This document shows, piece by piece, positions 54,497 through 62,289 of a stretch of DNA of 64,000 nucleotides. Origin of the DNA: Streptomyces sp. SID13726 (GTDB lineage: Bacteria > Actinomycetota > Actinomycetes > Streptomycetales > Streptomycetaceae); contig NZ_JAAGLY010000031.1 in the NCBI RefSeq assembly GCF_010548375.1, positions 1-64,000 of the forward strand, in the 5' to 3' direction. The translations under genes and the position numbers were made by a program. Positions within the stretch are counted from its first letter, which is position 1, and every line of letters starts with the position of its first letter. The notes under the pieces are model-generated. The model ran no database searches, was not told the DNA's origin, and worked only from the letters and a program-made list of their open reading frames with translations.

Positions 54497-55046
54497 CCGT
54501 GTTCGTCTCCTCGGGAAGGGCAGCGACCGCCGCGTAGGGCATCGGGTACTGCTCGTCGAAGCGGTCGATGCGCGCCAGGAGTTCCACGGAGGCGACCAGC
54601 GCGGTGGCGAGGGCGACGGGGCGCAGTGGATTAGCCTCCGGCCGGCGTGTGGGGGCGCGGAGCCACTGATAGCGGTCATCGGACAGTGGGATGGGGCCGG
54701 GGACGACAACGGCGCAGCCGCGGCCGAGGTACCGGTACGGCGGTGTCGATGACGTCTCCCGTTCGAGGTAGTGCGTGAAGGTCTCGCGGCTCCCCGAGCC
54801 GAGGAAGAACCCGACGCGCTGCGCCTTGCGGTCGACGACTGTCGGTCCGAACGGCATCCCGCTTCGTAGGAGGCGGTCGAACATCTCCGTCCCGAGGCGC
54901 TGTTCGACGCTCAGCACGTCGAAGAGGCGGCCGGTCGACAGCAGGCACGGCATCCGAGGGTCGTCCGCCCAGACTTGCCGGCACTCCGCAGGGTTGTCCG
55001 CCGCTGCGGAGAGCCAGTCCACGCCCCTCCTGGTCATCCTCTGCAC
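54486..55046 (-). CDS. Prim-pol-like (bifunctional DNA primase/polymerase-type) protein
   Basis: The 186-residue protein has RRGVDWLSAAADNPAECRQVWADDPRMPCLLSTGRLFDVLSVEQRLGTEMFDRL, RVGFFLGSGSRETF, YRYLGRGCAVVVPGPIPLSDDRYQWLRAP. I recognise these as the streptomycete family labelled bifunctional DNA primase/polymerase. It is far shorter than replicative prim-pols and I see no complete hDhD metal site, so enzyme activity is doubtful. It heads an operon with two small paralogues and is divergent from an XRE regulator, a context typical of streptomycete regulatory islands. Confidence 0.65.
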   Translation of the reverse strand: MQRMTRRGVDWLSAAADNPAECRQVWADDPRMPCLLSTGRLFDVLSVEQRLGTEMFDRLLRSGMPFGPTVVDRKAQRVGFFLGSGSRETFTHYLERETSSTPPYRYLGRGCAVVVPGPIPLSDDRYQWLRAPTRRPEANPLRPVALATALVASVELLARIDRFDEQYPMPYAAVAALPEETNTDGR

Positions 55047-55129
55047 TTCATCTCACCTCGGTCGGGTTCAGTTGCGGCCGCAATGCCGCCCTGCGTCCAG
55101 ACTCAGGGGCCATGCCCCGGTCGGGGCAG

Positions 55130-55185
55130 ATGACGAGGGATGACGGGGGATGACGCGTCGCGCGTGGACGCGTCATCCCCCGTCA
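55130..55185. promoter_or_regulatory. Palindrome and GATGACG iterations between prim-pol operon and XRE gene
   Basis: TGACGGGGGATGACGCGTC (55141-55159) pairs perfectly over 19 bp with 55167-55185 around a 7-base loop. Just upstream, GATGACGAGG is followed by GATGACGGGG and GATGACGCGT, three 10-bp iterations. It lies in the 263-bp divergent promoter region and is a good operator candidate for the XRE regulator. Confidence 0.7.
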
Positions 55186-55309
55186 CGAGTCAACGACCAT
55201 GGATCTTCGGTTACTTGCAGCGCGCGGTGAGGAACAGCGCGTACATTCGGTCGAGAGGCCGAAGAGTCGTGCGCCGCAGAAGTCGCATCTATGAACAGGC
55301 GGGGAGGGA

Positions 55310-56731
55310 ATGGTCACGCCTTCGCTGGAGCCGATCAGCGTTCGCTTACGGCAAGCCCGTGTGGGCCGGGGCTGGAGTCAGCCACGGTTGGTGCGCGAGC
55401 TGCGTCACATTGCGCTCCGCCGTGGCCACCAGCTTCCCTCTGACGCCAGCGTGAAGCGCCGCATCGCCAGTTGGGAGAACGGGCACAGCACACCGGACGA
55501 CTTCTACGGTCCGATGCTGTGTGAGGCGTACGACCTCAGTGCCGGTGAGTTAGGGCTGAACCACGAAGGCGAGCGGGACACCGGACTTCTGGACGCCAGC
55601 TATCCGGCGAGTCCCGAAGGAGCGATCGATACCGTCGGCCAACTGTGGCGCGCGGATCTCAACAGGTACGAGCCCCTGTTACAGGCCGAGCCGTCCGAAC
55701 CAGCGTGGAACGAAGCCTCGCTCCGGTGGTTGGTCGCGCCCGAGCCGGCCGTTCCTCCGCAACGTCGAGACGGGATGCGCGTCGGCTTTGGAGACGTGGC
55801 AGCAATCAAGACTACCGCGGACATGTTCGCAGAGTTGGACGACCGTTTCGGTGGCGACCATGCCCGGCACGCAGCAGTCCAGTACCTCAGTACTGAGGTG
55901 ACACCGCTCCTGCGAGGGCAGTACACAGAGCAAGTCGGACGGGCACTGTTCTCCACCGTGGCGGAGGCAACCCTCCTGGCCGGTTGGATGTCGTACGACG
56001 CCTGCCGTCACGGCTTGGCACAGCGATACTTCCTTCAGGCTCTCCGATTGGCCCAGGACGCGAACGATCGTCGGCTCGCGGGAAGCAGCCTGTCCGCGAT
56101 GAGCCATCAGGCGACGTTCCTCGGTCGCTACACCCAGGCCGCCACGCTCGCCCGCGCGGCACTCATGGGCATCTCCCCCGTGGCGACACCGACGCTTCGC
56201 GCCCAGTTCCATGCCATGGAGGCCCGCGCGCTTGCCCGGACAGGCGATGTACGGGCCTGTGAAGCCGCCTTGGGCGCAGCCACGAACGCACTGGCGAGCA
56301 GGAACAACGACGATGAGCCCGAATGGATCAGCTACTTCGACGAAGTTGAGCTTGCCGCTGAAGCCGCTCACTGCTTCCGAGACGTCAACAGCGCCCGGAA
56401 GGCGGTACTCCACGCCGAGAACGCCATGAGCGGCAGCCACGTGCGGAGCGACTTCTTCGCGACCATGGTTCTAGCCGACGCCCACCTTCGTGCCGGAGAC
56501 GTCGAGGAAGCCTGCCGCGTGGCGCTCGATGCCCTCGACTTGGGCGAGCAGCTCAAGTCGGCCCGCTGCGTCAGCTACTTGGCCGAGTTCCGGCAGAACC
56601 TAGCTGGGGTCGGCACCAGCAAGGACGTACAGCTCTTCACCGATCAGGTCCGAGAGCACAGGCTGTGGATCGCGTCGGATGACCGTGTTGGCGCTTGTCC
56701 GAGAGCACAGGCTGTGGATCGCGTCGGATGA
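55310..56731 (+). CDS. XRE-family transcriptional regulator with TPR-like domain
   Basis: The 473-residue protein has an N-terminal helix-turn-helix (residues 10-70, VRLRQARVGRGWSQPRLVREL and SVKRRIASWENGHSTPDDFYGPMLCEAY). A long helical TPR-like region with Ala/Leu/Arg-rich repeats follows (about 170-440, for example GLAQRYFLQALRLAQDANDRRLAGSSLSAMSHQATFLGRYTQAATLARAAL). GGGGAGGG lies just before the ATG. Three TTA leucine codons (55346, 55550, 55679) make it dependent on the bldA tRNA. A 49-bp tandem duplication at its 3' end adds about 11 residues. It probably controls the divergent operon. Confidence 0.88.
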   Translation: MVTPSLEPISVRLRQARVGRGWSQPRLVRELRHIALRRGHQLPSDASVKRRIASWENGHSTPDDFYGPMLCEAYDLSAGELGLNHEGERDTGLLDASYPASPEGAIDTVGQLWRADLNRYEPLLQAEPSEPAWNEASLRWLVAPEPAVPPQRRDGMRVGFGDVAAIKTTADMFAELDDRFGGDHARHAAVQYLSTEVTPLLRGQYTEQVGRALFSTVAEATLLAGWMSYDACRHGLAQRYFLQALRLAQDANDRRLAGSSLSAMSHQATFLGRYTQAATLARAALMGISPVATPTLRAQFHAMEARALARTGDVRACEAALGAATNALASRNNDDEPEWISYFDEVELAAEAAHCFRDVNSARKAVLHAENAMSGSHVRSDFFATMVLADAHLRAGDVEEACRVALDALDLGEQLKSARCVSYLAEFRQNLAGVGTSKDVQLFTDQVREHRLWIASDDRVGACPRAQAVDRVG

Positions 56732-56745
56732 CCGTGTTGGCGCTT
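56648..56745 (+). repeat. Perfect 49-bp tandem duplication at the XRE 3' end
   Basis: The unit beginning GTCCGAGAGCACAGG and ending GTTGGCGCTT occurs at 56648-56696 and again at 56697-56745 with no mismatch. Without it the protein would stop at VGA-TGA. With it the frame continues as CPRAQAVDRVG. Confidence 0.95.
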
Positions 56746-56769
56746 GAGAGAACTCTCCTCAGCGGGTGC

Positions 56770-57696
56770 TCAGAACGGACCCCATTCGCCTCGGCCCTCC
56801 CCCGTGCGAAGTGACCGGACCCGCCGGGCAAACTCGACGGCAGCCCGGTCATTCCTCGTGACCTGGTGACCTAGCCAGGCGACCATCATCAGCTCACGCA
56901 GGTCCGCAAGGGTCTCGTACCCGGGCCAGTTCATCAGGTCGAAGCCGTACCGGTGCACGAACTCCGCGTACTCGGCCTGCGTGTGCCAGCCGTACCGTTC
57001 GTAGAACATCGACGTCTGAACCAGGTCCCACTCACGTGGCGCGAGAGCGAAACTGTCCAAGTCAATGAGCACCGCGTGCCCGTCCCGGTGGCGGAGGATG
57101 TTCCCGATGCTGGCATCCCCGTGGATCATGCCGAAGGGGAGGACGAAGTCAAGCCGGTCGTAGTCCTTGCCGAGGCTCGCCGCTCGCTCCTCCAGGAACG
57201 TCTGGTCCTCCCCCGAGATGCCCTCCAGCCCTTCCAAGGACGCCGCCACCTTGGCCAGCGGGTCGAAATACGGCAGACGCAGGGATTCCGGCTCTTCGAG
57301 CCAGTGCAAGCGGCGCAGAAGGTCGGCGAGTTCGCCGACGGTCCCATATTCCTCGTGCTCCTGAACGCTCTCCCAGAAGGTGACCACCCGGCCGCCGACG
57401 ACGAGCGGTTGGGCGACCTCCGCCGGCACACGCATGGCCGGGAAGTCCCGCGTCTCAAGCCACCGGGTCACGTTCACGGCCCGTTCCATCTCCGCCAGCA
57501 CCGACCGATCGCGCGCGATGCGGACGATCACCGGTGCCGACGCCAGGCGGTAGACCGCGTTCGAGCCGAGGCGCAGCAACTCGGCTCCGTGGGCGTCGAG
57601 TTCGGCCGTCTCGCACGCCTGTCGAAGGAGCGGCTCCAGGCCCTCCGCCGTGAACTCCGCGCCGCCGTCCGGTTTCCCGCTGCTGCCCGAGATCAT
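56770..57696 (-). CDS. APH-family phosphotransferase
   Basis: This 308-residue kinase-like protein has an N-lobe with VYRLASAPVIVRIARD (ATP-Lys equivalent near VIVRIA). The catalytic loop is MIHGDASIGNIL, followed by VLIDLDSFALAPREWDLVQT with the metal Asp. These are the Brenner and DxD motifs of aminoglycoside, choline and homoserine kinases. Start ATG 57696 is chosen. Upstream in-frame codons are not coding-like. It is the last gene before attR. The substrate is unknown, and resistance cannot be claimed from sequence. Confidence 0.88.
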   Translation of the reverse strand: MISGSSGKPDGGAEFTAEGLEPLLRQACETAELDAHGAELLRLGSNAVYRLASAPVIVRIARDRSVLAEMERAVNVTRWLETRDFPAMRVPAEVAQPLVVGGRVVTFWESVQEHEEYGTVGELADLLRRLHWLEEPESLRLPYFDPLAKVAASLEGLEGISGEDQTFLEERAASLGKDYDRLDFVLPFGMIHGDASIGNILRHRDGHAVLIDLDSFALAPREWDLVQTSMFYERYGWHTQAEYAEFVHRYGFDLMNWPGYETLADLRELMMVAWLGHQVTRNDRAAVEFARRVRSLRTGEGRGEWGPF

Positions 57697-57738
57697 GCTT
57701 CGACCATACGGGCCGGACCAACCGCCCGACAGGCTACC

Positions 57739-57765
57739 CACGTAATAGGGGCGTAATGATCTTGA
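57739..57765. repeat. Arm-like repeat, right end of the island
   Basis: It matches 42020-42046 at 22 of 27 positions, including the shared CGTAATGATCTTGA end. It lies 65 bp before attR. Confidence 0.5.
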
Positions 57766-57830
57766 TAGTCGAAGGGCACGACCTCCCCTCCCCCGCAGGT
57801 CAGCACCCCAGGAGCGCAACGGTCTCTGCT

Positions 57831-57879
57831 GGCCTCCGGAACCGTGTGCGCAGGTTCGAATCCTGCCGGGGGCACCTTG
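57831..57879 (+). other. Right attachment site (attR) of the genomic island
   Basis: This is a 49-bp copy of the tRNA-Arg(CCG) 3' half with one mismatch (A for G just after the anticodon loop). The sequence before it is not a tRNA 5' half. Downstream the DNA resumes core-like genes. Confidence 0.88.
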
Positions 57880-57892
57880 GAGTCGGTGTTCG

Positions 57893-57939
57893 AAGACCCC
57901 GTCGTCAGCGGAGACGTTGAGTGCGGGGGCTTTGTTTTT
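57893..57939 (+). terminator. Terminator after attR (ancestral tRNA-Arg terminator)
   Basis: AAGACCCCG pairs with CGGGGGCTT, with CAGCGGAGACGTTG inside, followed by TTTGTTTTT. It resembles the hairpin at 41932-41971 and was probably the native terminator before insertion. Confidence 0.8.
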
Positions 57940-57991
57940 GGGTGGGTTTGGGTGGCTGTTGTTGGTGGGGGTGGGAATCTAGGATCGGGTG

Positions 57992-58345
57992 ATGAGCTTG
58001 GAATGGGAACAGGTCATCGTTCACTCGGTGGATCCGGTGGCGTTGGGGCAGTGGTGGGCCGATGCTCTTGGGTGGGTGGTTGTGCACTCCTCTGAGGACG
58101 AGTTCGAGATCAGGCCGGCCGCGGATCGGGTGCCGGGGTTGGACTTTGTTCGGATCGGGGAGGTCAAGCAGGCCAAGAGCCGGTTGCATCTCGACTTCAG
58201 GCCCGACGACCAGGACGCCGAGGTGGCCCGTATGGAGGCTCATGGCGCGAAGCGGGTCGACATCGGGCAGGGGAATCAGTCTTGGGTCGTCATGGCCGAC
58301 CCCGAGGGGAACGAGTTCTGCATCCTTGGCCAGCGGCGGCAGTGA
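57992..58345 (+). CDS. VOC/glyoxalase-like domain protein
   Basis: The 117-residue protein (MSLEWEQVIVHSVDPVALGQWWADALGWVVV) continues to HLDFRPDDQDAEVARMEAHGAKRVDIG and ends WVVMADPEGNEFCIL. This is a single VOC module pair with the usual metal-side His and terminal Glu. A GTG one codon earlier is also possible. The substrate is unknown. It lies immediately outside attR. Confidence 0.88.
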   Translation: MSLEWEQVIVHSVDPVALGQWWADALGWVVVHSSEDEFEIRPAADRVPGLDFVRIGEVKQAKSRLHLDFRPDDQDAEVARMEAHGAKRVDIGQGNQSWVVMADPEGNEFCILGQRRQ

Positions 58346-58347
58346 CC

Positions 58348-58385
58348 TCAGTTGAATTGAGTTGAGCTGAGCTGAGCTGAGTTGT
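58348..58385. repeat. Pentanucleotide GAGYT repeat
   Basis: TTGAGTTGAGCTGAGCTGAG-type units follow the VOC gene, a simple 5-bp repeat of about seven units. Confidence 0.7.
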
Positions 58386-58542
58386 GTGGGGGGCGACCCC
58401 GTGGTCAGCGTTCTCGCTGGGTGCGGGGTCTTGTTGTGTGTCCACCCGCCTACGGCCGTCCGGCTGCGCCAATGGCGCAAGGGGCATCTTTCGTACGTCA
58501 GTCCGGAGTTTGGGGGCGCCGCGGAGTGGTGAGGCGGCTGGG

Positions 58543-59619
58543 ATGTACGAGCGACTCCGCGCAGCGGGCCCTCAGGGAAGTTCCGTGGTCGGGTGGGGGG
58601 AGGGACGGGACGCGTTCTTCGACAATGCGAAGTATCTGGCGATCGTGCTGGTCGCGGTGGGGCATGCGTGGGAGCCGTTGCGGGACGGGAGTCGGGGCGT
58701 CTCGGCGCTGTATCTGCTGGTGTATGCCTTCCATATGCCGGCGTTCATCGTCGTCTCCGGGTATTTCTCCAGGAGCTTCGACGCCGGGCCGGGGCGGATC
58801 AGGCGGCTGGTGACCGGGCTTGTCGTGCCGTATGTCGTGTTCGAGACGGCGTACACCTTCTTCACTCGCTGGACCGATCAGGTGCCCGACCGGCCGGTGA
58901 GTCTGCTGGATCCGCTGTATCTGACGTGGTTCCTGGTGGCGTTGTTCGTGTGGCGGCTGACCACGCCGTTGTGGCAGCGGGTGCGGTGTCCGCTGGCGCT
59001 CGCGCTCGCCGTGGCGATGCTCGCGACCCTCACGCCGTCCATCGGCGACGACCTGGACCTCCAGCGGGTCCTGCAGTTCCTGCCGTACTTCGTGCTGGGG
59101 CTCGCCCTGCGGCCGGAGCACTTCCGGCTGCTCCGGCGGCGGGCGGTACGGCTGGTGGCGGGGCCGGTGTTCGCGATCGCACTCGCGGCGGCCTACTGGG
59201 CGGTGCCGCGGATGAGCGGGGCCTGGCTCTACCACCGGGACAGCGCCCGGGAGTTGGGCGGGCCCGCCTGGTCGGGGCCGGTGATGACGCTGGTCACCTT
59301 CGGGTGCTCGCTGGTCCTGGTCGGGTGCTTCCTCGCCCTGGTACCGGGGCGGCGGACCTGGTTCACCGCGCTCGGCGCGGGCACGCTGTACGGCTATCTG
59401 CTGCACGGATTCCTGGTCCAGGGCGCCCGCTTCTGGGGCTGGTACGGGCCCGCGTGGGTGCACGGCCCGCTCGGCGTGGGCGCGGTCGCGCTGATCGCCG
59501 CGGCCGTCGTGACCGCGCTGTGCACCCCGCCCGTTCGGCGCGCGCTGAGGGGGGTGGTGGAGCCGGAGATGCGGTGGGCGTTCCGCCGGGAGGCCCACCC
59601 CCAACCGGGGCGCGCCTGA
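58543..59619 (+). CDS. Membrane acyltransferase (acyltransferase 3/OpgC-like)
   Basis: This 358-residue polytopic protein has about ten helices. It begins with FFDNAKYLAIVLVAVGHAWEPL, where the His in helix 1 is the family hallmark, and continues with YAFHMPAFIVVSGYFS and PYVVFETAYTFF. Such proteins O-acylate cell-surface glycans or antibiotics. ATG 58543 is chosen because the domain starts soon after. The upstream in-frame part from 58384 is not coding-like. It appears monocistronic. Confidence 0.88.
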   Translation: MYERLRAAGPQGSSVVGWGEGRDAFFDNAKYLAIVLVAVGHAWEPLRDGSRGVSALYLLVYAFHMPAFIVVSGYFSRSFDAGPGRIRRLVTGLVVPYVVFETAYTFFTRWTDQVPDRPVSLLDPLYLTWFLVALFVWRLTTPLWQRVRCPLALALAVAMLATLTPSIGDDLDLQRVLQFLPYFVLGLALRPEHFRLLRRRAVRLVAGPVFAIALAAAYWAVPRMSGAWLYHRDSARELGGPAWSGPVMTLVTFGCSLVLVGCFLALVPGRRTWFTALGAGTLYGYLLHGFLVQGARFWGWYGPAWVHGPLGVGAVALIAAAVVTALCTPPVRRALRGVVEPEMRWAFRREAHPQPGRA

Positions 59620-59761
59620 GGGGAGTCGAGGTGCGTGGAGGCGGCGGGCACGCCGGTGGCCGCCGTACTCCTGGCCGGTGGCGGGTGTCCGTGCCCCCGG
59701 TACCGGCGCAACCGTGTGACAAGATGCTTCGGTCATGCCCCACCAGAAAGGGACGATTCCC

Positions 59762-60262
59762 ATGTCCAGGGTCGAGCTGACCACCAACTTCGGCCGCGTC
59801 GTCCTTGAGCTCGCCGACGCCGAAGCGCCCAAGACGGTCGAGAACTTCCTGAAGTACGTCGGCAACGCGCACTACGACGGCACGATCTTCCACCGGGTGA
59901 TCAACGGCTTCATGGTCCAGGGCGGTGGCTTCACCGCGGACATGGTGCAGAAGCCCACCCTCGCGCCGGTCCCGAACGAGGCCGACAACGGCCTGAAGAA
60001 CACCGCGTACACCGTGGCGATGGCGCGCACCAGCGACCCGCACTCGGCGACCGCGCAGTTCTTCATCAACGTCTCGGACAACGAGTTCCTGAACTTCACG
60101 GCCAAGAGCCCGAACGGCTGGGGCTACACCGTGTTCGGCAAGGTCGTCGAGGGCCAGGACGTCGTGGACCAGATCAAGGGCGTCCGCACCGGCAGCAGCC
60201 GCGGCCACGGCGACGTACCGACCCAGCCGGTGATCATTGAGACCGCCAAGGTCGTCGGCTGA
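59762..60262 (+). CDS. ppiB: Cyclophilin-type peptidyl-prolyl cis-trans isomerase
   Basis: The 166-residue cytosolic isomerase has YDGTIFHRVINGFMVQGGGF (catalytic Arg in FHRV), MARTSDPHSATAQFFINVSDN, and GYTVFGKVVEGQDVVDQIKGV. These match bacterial PpiB. ATG 59762 with AAAGGGA upstream is preferred over an ATG nine codons earlier. It converges on the ku gene. Confidence 0.95.
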   Translation: MSRVELTTNFGRVVLELADAEAPKTVENFLKYVGNAHYDGTIFHRVINGFMVQGGGFTADMVQKPTLAPVPNEADNGLKNTAYTVAMARTSDPHSATAQFFINVSDNEFLNFTAKSPNGWGYTVFGKVVEGQDVVDQIKGVRTGSSRGHGDVPTQPVIIETAKVVG

Positions 60263-60322
60263 CCTCACCGAGAGGCTGACGGGACCTGCCGCCGCCGAGC
60301 CGAGTCCGAGGCGGTGCGCAGG

Positions 60323-61312
60323 TCACGCGGTCTTCTTGCGGGCGGCCGTCTTCTTCGCGGTCGTCTTCTTGGCGACGGTCTTCTTCGCCCCGGCCTTGGC
60401 CGCCGTCTTCTTCGTCGCGGCGGCTTTCTTGGTCCCCTGGGCCGGCTTCGCGGCCGTCTTCTTCCCGGTGCTCTGCTTCGGTGCCGTCCGCGCCGACTTC
60501 CGCTGCGGCAGCTCTCTGACCTCGCCCGCCTCCTCGCCGCGCGACTCCTTGGCGTCGCGCACGCTCTTCTCCAGCGCGGCCATGAGGTCGAGCACCTTGC
60601 CGCCCCGCGCCTGCTCGGGCGCCTCCGGCGGGGCCTCCCCCGCGGCCTTGGCGGCGACGACCTCCTCCAGGGCCTCGCGGTACTCGTCGTGCAGTTCGTC
60701 GAGGTCGATCTCGCCGAGGGTGTCCATCAGGGCGTCGGCGAGGTCGAGCTCCTTGTCGCTGACGGTGACGTCGACATCGGGCGCGACCCCCTCGGGCGCG
60801 CGGACCTCGTCCGGCCACAGCAGCCCGTGCAGCGCGATGGCGTCCTCGACGACCCGCAGCATGCCCAGGCGCTCCCGGCCCCGGAGGGCGTACTTGGCGA
60901 TGGCCACCTTGTTGCTGCGCTTGAGCGCCTCCCTGAGCAGGGTGTACGGCTTCGCCGCGGGCGCTCCTCCGGCCTGGAGGTAGTACGAGGCGTCCATCTG
61001 CAACGGGTCGATCCGGTCGGCCGGCACGAAGGCGACGATCTCGATGGTCTTGGCCGTCGGCAGCGGCAGGTGGGCCAGGTCCTCGTCCGTGATCGGGATG
61101 ATGGTGCCGTCCGCGTCCTCGTACCCCTTGCCGATCTCCGACGCGGTGACCTCGCGGTCCTCCAGCTCGCAGACCTTGCGGTAGCGGATGCGGCCGCCGT
61201 CCTCCGTGTGGATCTGGCGGAAGGAGATCGAGTGGCTCTCGGTGGCGTTCACCAGCTTGATCGGGATGCTGACCAGGCCGAACGAGATGGCGCCGTTCCA
61301 TATGGATCTCAC
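60323..61312 (-). CDS. ku: Ku DNA-end-binding protein (NHEJ)
   Basis: The 329-residue protein begins VRSIWNGAISFGLVSIPIKLVNATESHSISF, the bacterial Ku beta-barrel start, and contains RYRKVCELEDREVTASEIGKGYED and YALRGRERLGMLR. The C-terminus (about residues 265-329) is a Lys/Ala/Thr tail with repeated KKTAAK units, typical of actinobacterial Ku and used for DNA binding. GTG 61312 with AGGAAGG upstream is chosen. It is divergent from ligD across 63 bp, so the pair may share regulation. Confidence 0.95.
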   Translation of the reverse strand: MRSIWNGAISFGLVSIPIKLVNATESHSISFRQIHTEDGGRIRYRKVCELEDREVTASEIGKGYEDADGTIIPITDEDLAHLPLPTAKTIEIVAFVPADRIDPLQMDASYYLQAGGAPAAKPYTLLREALKRSNKVAIAKYALRGRERLGMLRVVEDAIALHGLLWPDEVRAPEGVAPDVDVTVSDKELDLADALMDTLGEIDLDELHDEYREALEEVVAAKAAGEAPPEAPEQARGGKVLDLMAALEKSVRDAKESRGEEAGEVRELPQRKSARTAPKQSTGKKTAAKPAQGTKKAAATKKTAAKAGAKKTVAKKTTAKKTAARKKTA

Positions 61313-61375
61313 CAGCAGCACCCTTCCTAGGGGTTTTCCACCGTTTTGCTCACATAGGCATGAGATTCTCATCGT

Positions 61376-62254
61376 ATGACGCCGATCACAGAGGTGGAGG
61401 GGAGACGGCTCGCGCTCAGCAACCTGGAGAAGGTGCTGTATCCGGCGACCGGCTTCACCAAGGGCGAGGTCCTCCACTACTACGCCACCACCGCGGACGT
61501 CCTCCTCCCCCATCTGCGTGACCGGGCCGTCTCCTTCCTGCGCTACCCGGACGGCCCCGACGGCCAGGTGTTCTTCACCAAGAACATTCCGCCGGGTACG
61601 CCCGACTGGGTCACCACGGCCGAGGTCCCCCGCTCCGACGGCCCCTCCCGCATGGTCCTGATCCAGGACCTTCCGAGCCTCATGTGGGCGGCCAACCTCG
61701 TCACCGAGTTCCACACCCACCAATGGCTGACCGGCTCTCCCGACGAGGCCGACCGCCTGGTCTTCGACCTCGACCCCGGGTCACCCGCGACGGTCGTCGA
61801 GTGCTGCGAGGTCGCGCTCTGGCTCCGGGGACGTCTTGCGGCGGACGGCATCGACTCCTACCCCAAGACCGCCGGCTCCAAGGGGCTCCATCTCCTGGCG
61901 GCGGTACGGGGGGCGTCCCCGGACCAGGTCTCCGACTACGCCAAGCGGCTCGCCGTCGAGGCGGAGCGGGCGATGCCGGGGCTGGCGTTGCATCGGATGA
62001 CTCGTAGCTTGCGGCCGGGGAAGGTGTTCGTCGACTGGAGCCAGAACGCTGCGCGGAAGACCACGGCTGCTCCTTACACCCTGCGGGCGCGTCAGTTGCC
62101 TTTTGTGTCGGCGCCGGTGACGTGGGGGGAGGTGGAGGGGTGTGGGGTGCCGGGGCAACTTGCCTTCCAGGCGGGGGATATGGGGGATCGGTTGTTGGAT
62201 TATGGGGATTTGCTGGCTCCGTTGGTGGGTGGGCGGGGGGCGTTGTTGCCGTGA
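61376..62254 (+). CDS. ligD: LigD-type polymerase/primase domain protein (NHEJ)
   Basis: The 292-residue protein matches the archaeo-eukaryotic primase-like polymerase domain of LigD. It has RLALSNLEKVLYP and SFLRYPDGPDGQVFFTKN, the metal-binding VFDLDPG, and KTAGSKGLHLLAAV and VFVDWSQNAARKTTAAPYT. It has no ligase or phosphoesterase domain, so the ligase must be encoded elsewhere. It fills gaps during end joining with Ku. The ATG has no ribosome binding site and may be leaderless. Confidence 0.93.
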   Translation: MTPITEVEGRRLALSNLEKVLYPATGFTKGEVLHYYATTADVLLPHLRDRAVSFLRYPDGPDGQVFFTKNIPPGTPDWVTTAEVPRSDGPSRMVLIQDLPSLMWAANLVTEFHTHQWLTGSPDEADRLVFDLDPGSPATVVECCEVALWLRGRLAADGIDSYPKTAGSKGLHLLAAVRGASPDQVSDYAKRLAVEAERAMPGLALHRMTRSLRPGKVFVDWSQNAARKTTAAPYTLRARQLPFVSAPVTWGEVEGCGVPGQLAFQAGDMGDRLLDYGDLLAPLVGGRGALLP

Positions 62255-62289
62255 GCGCGGCTCGGGGGGTGCCAGGTTCTGTTGTCTAG

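Noticed and set aside
41842..57879. Possible CRISPR array or integrase gene in the island
   Set aside because: No spaced short repeats occur, and no tyrosine or serine recombinase motif was found on either strand.
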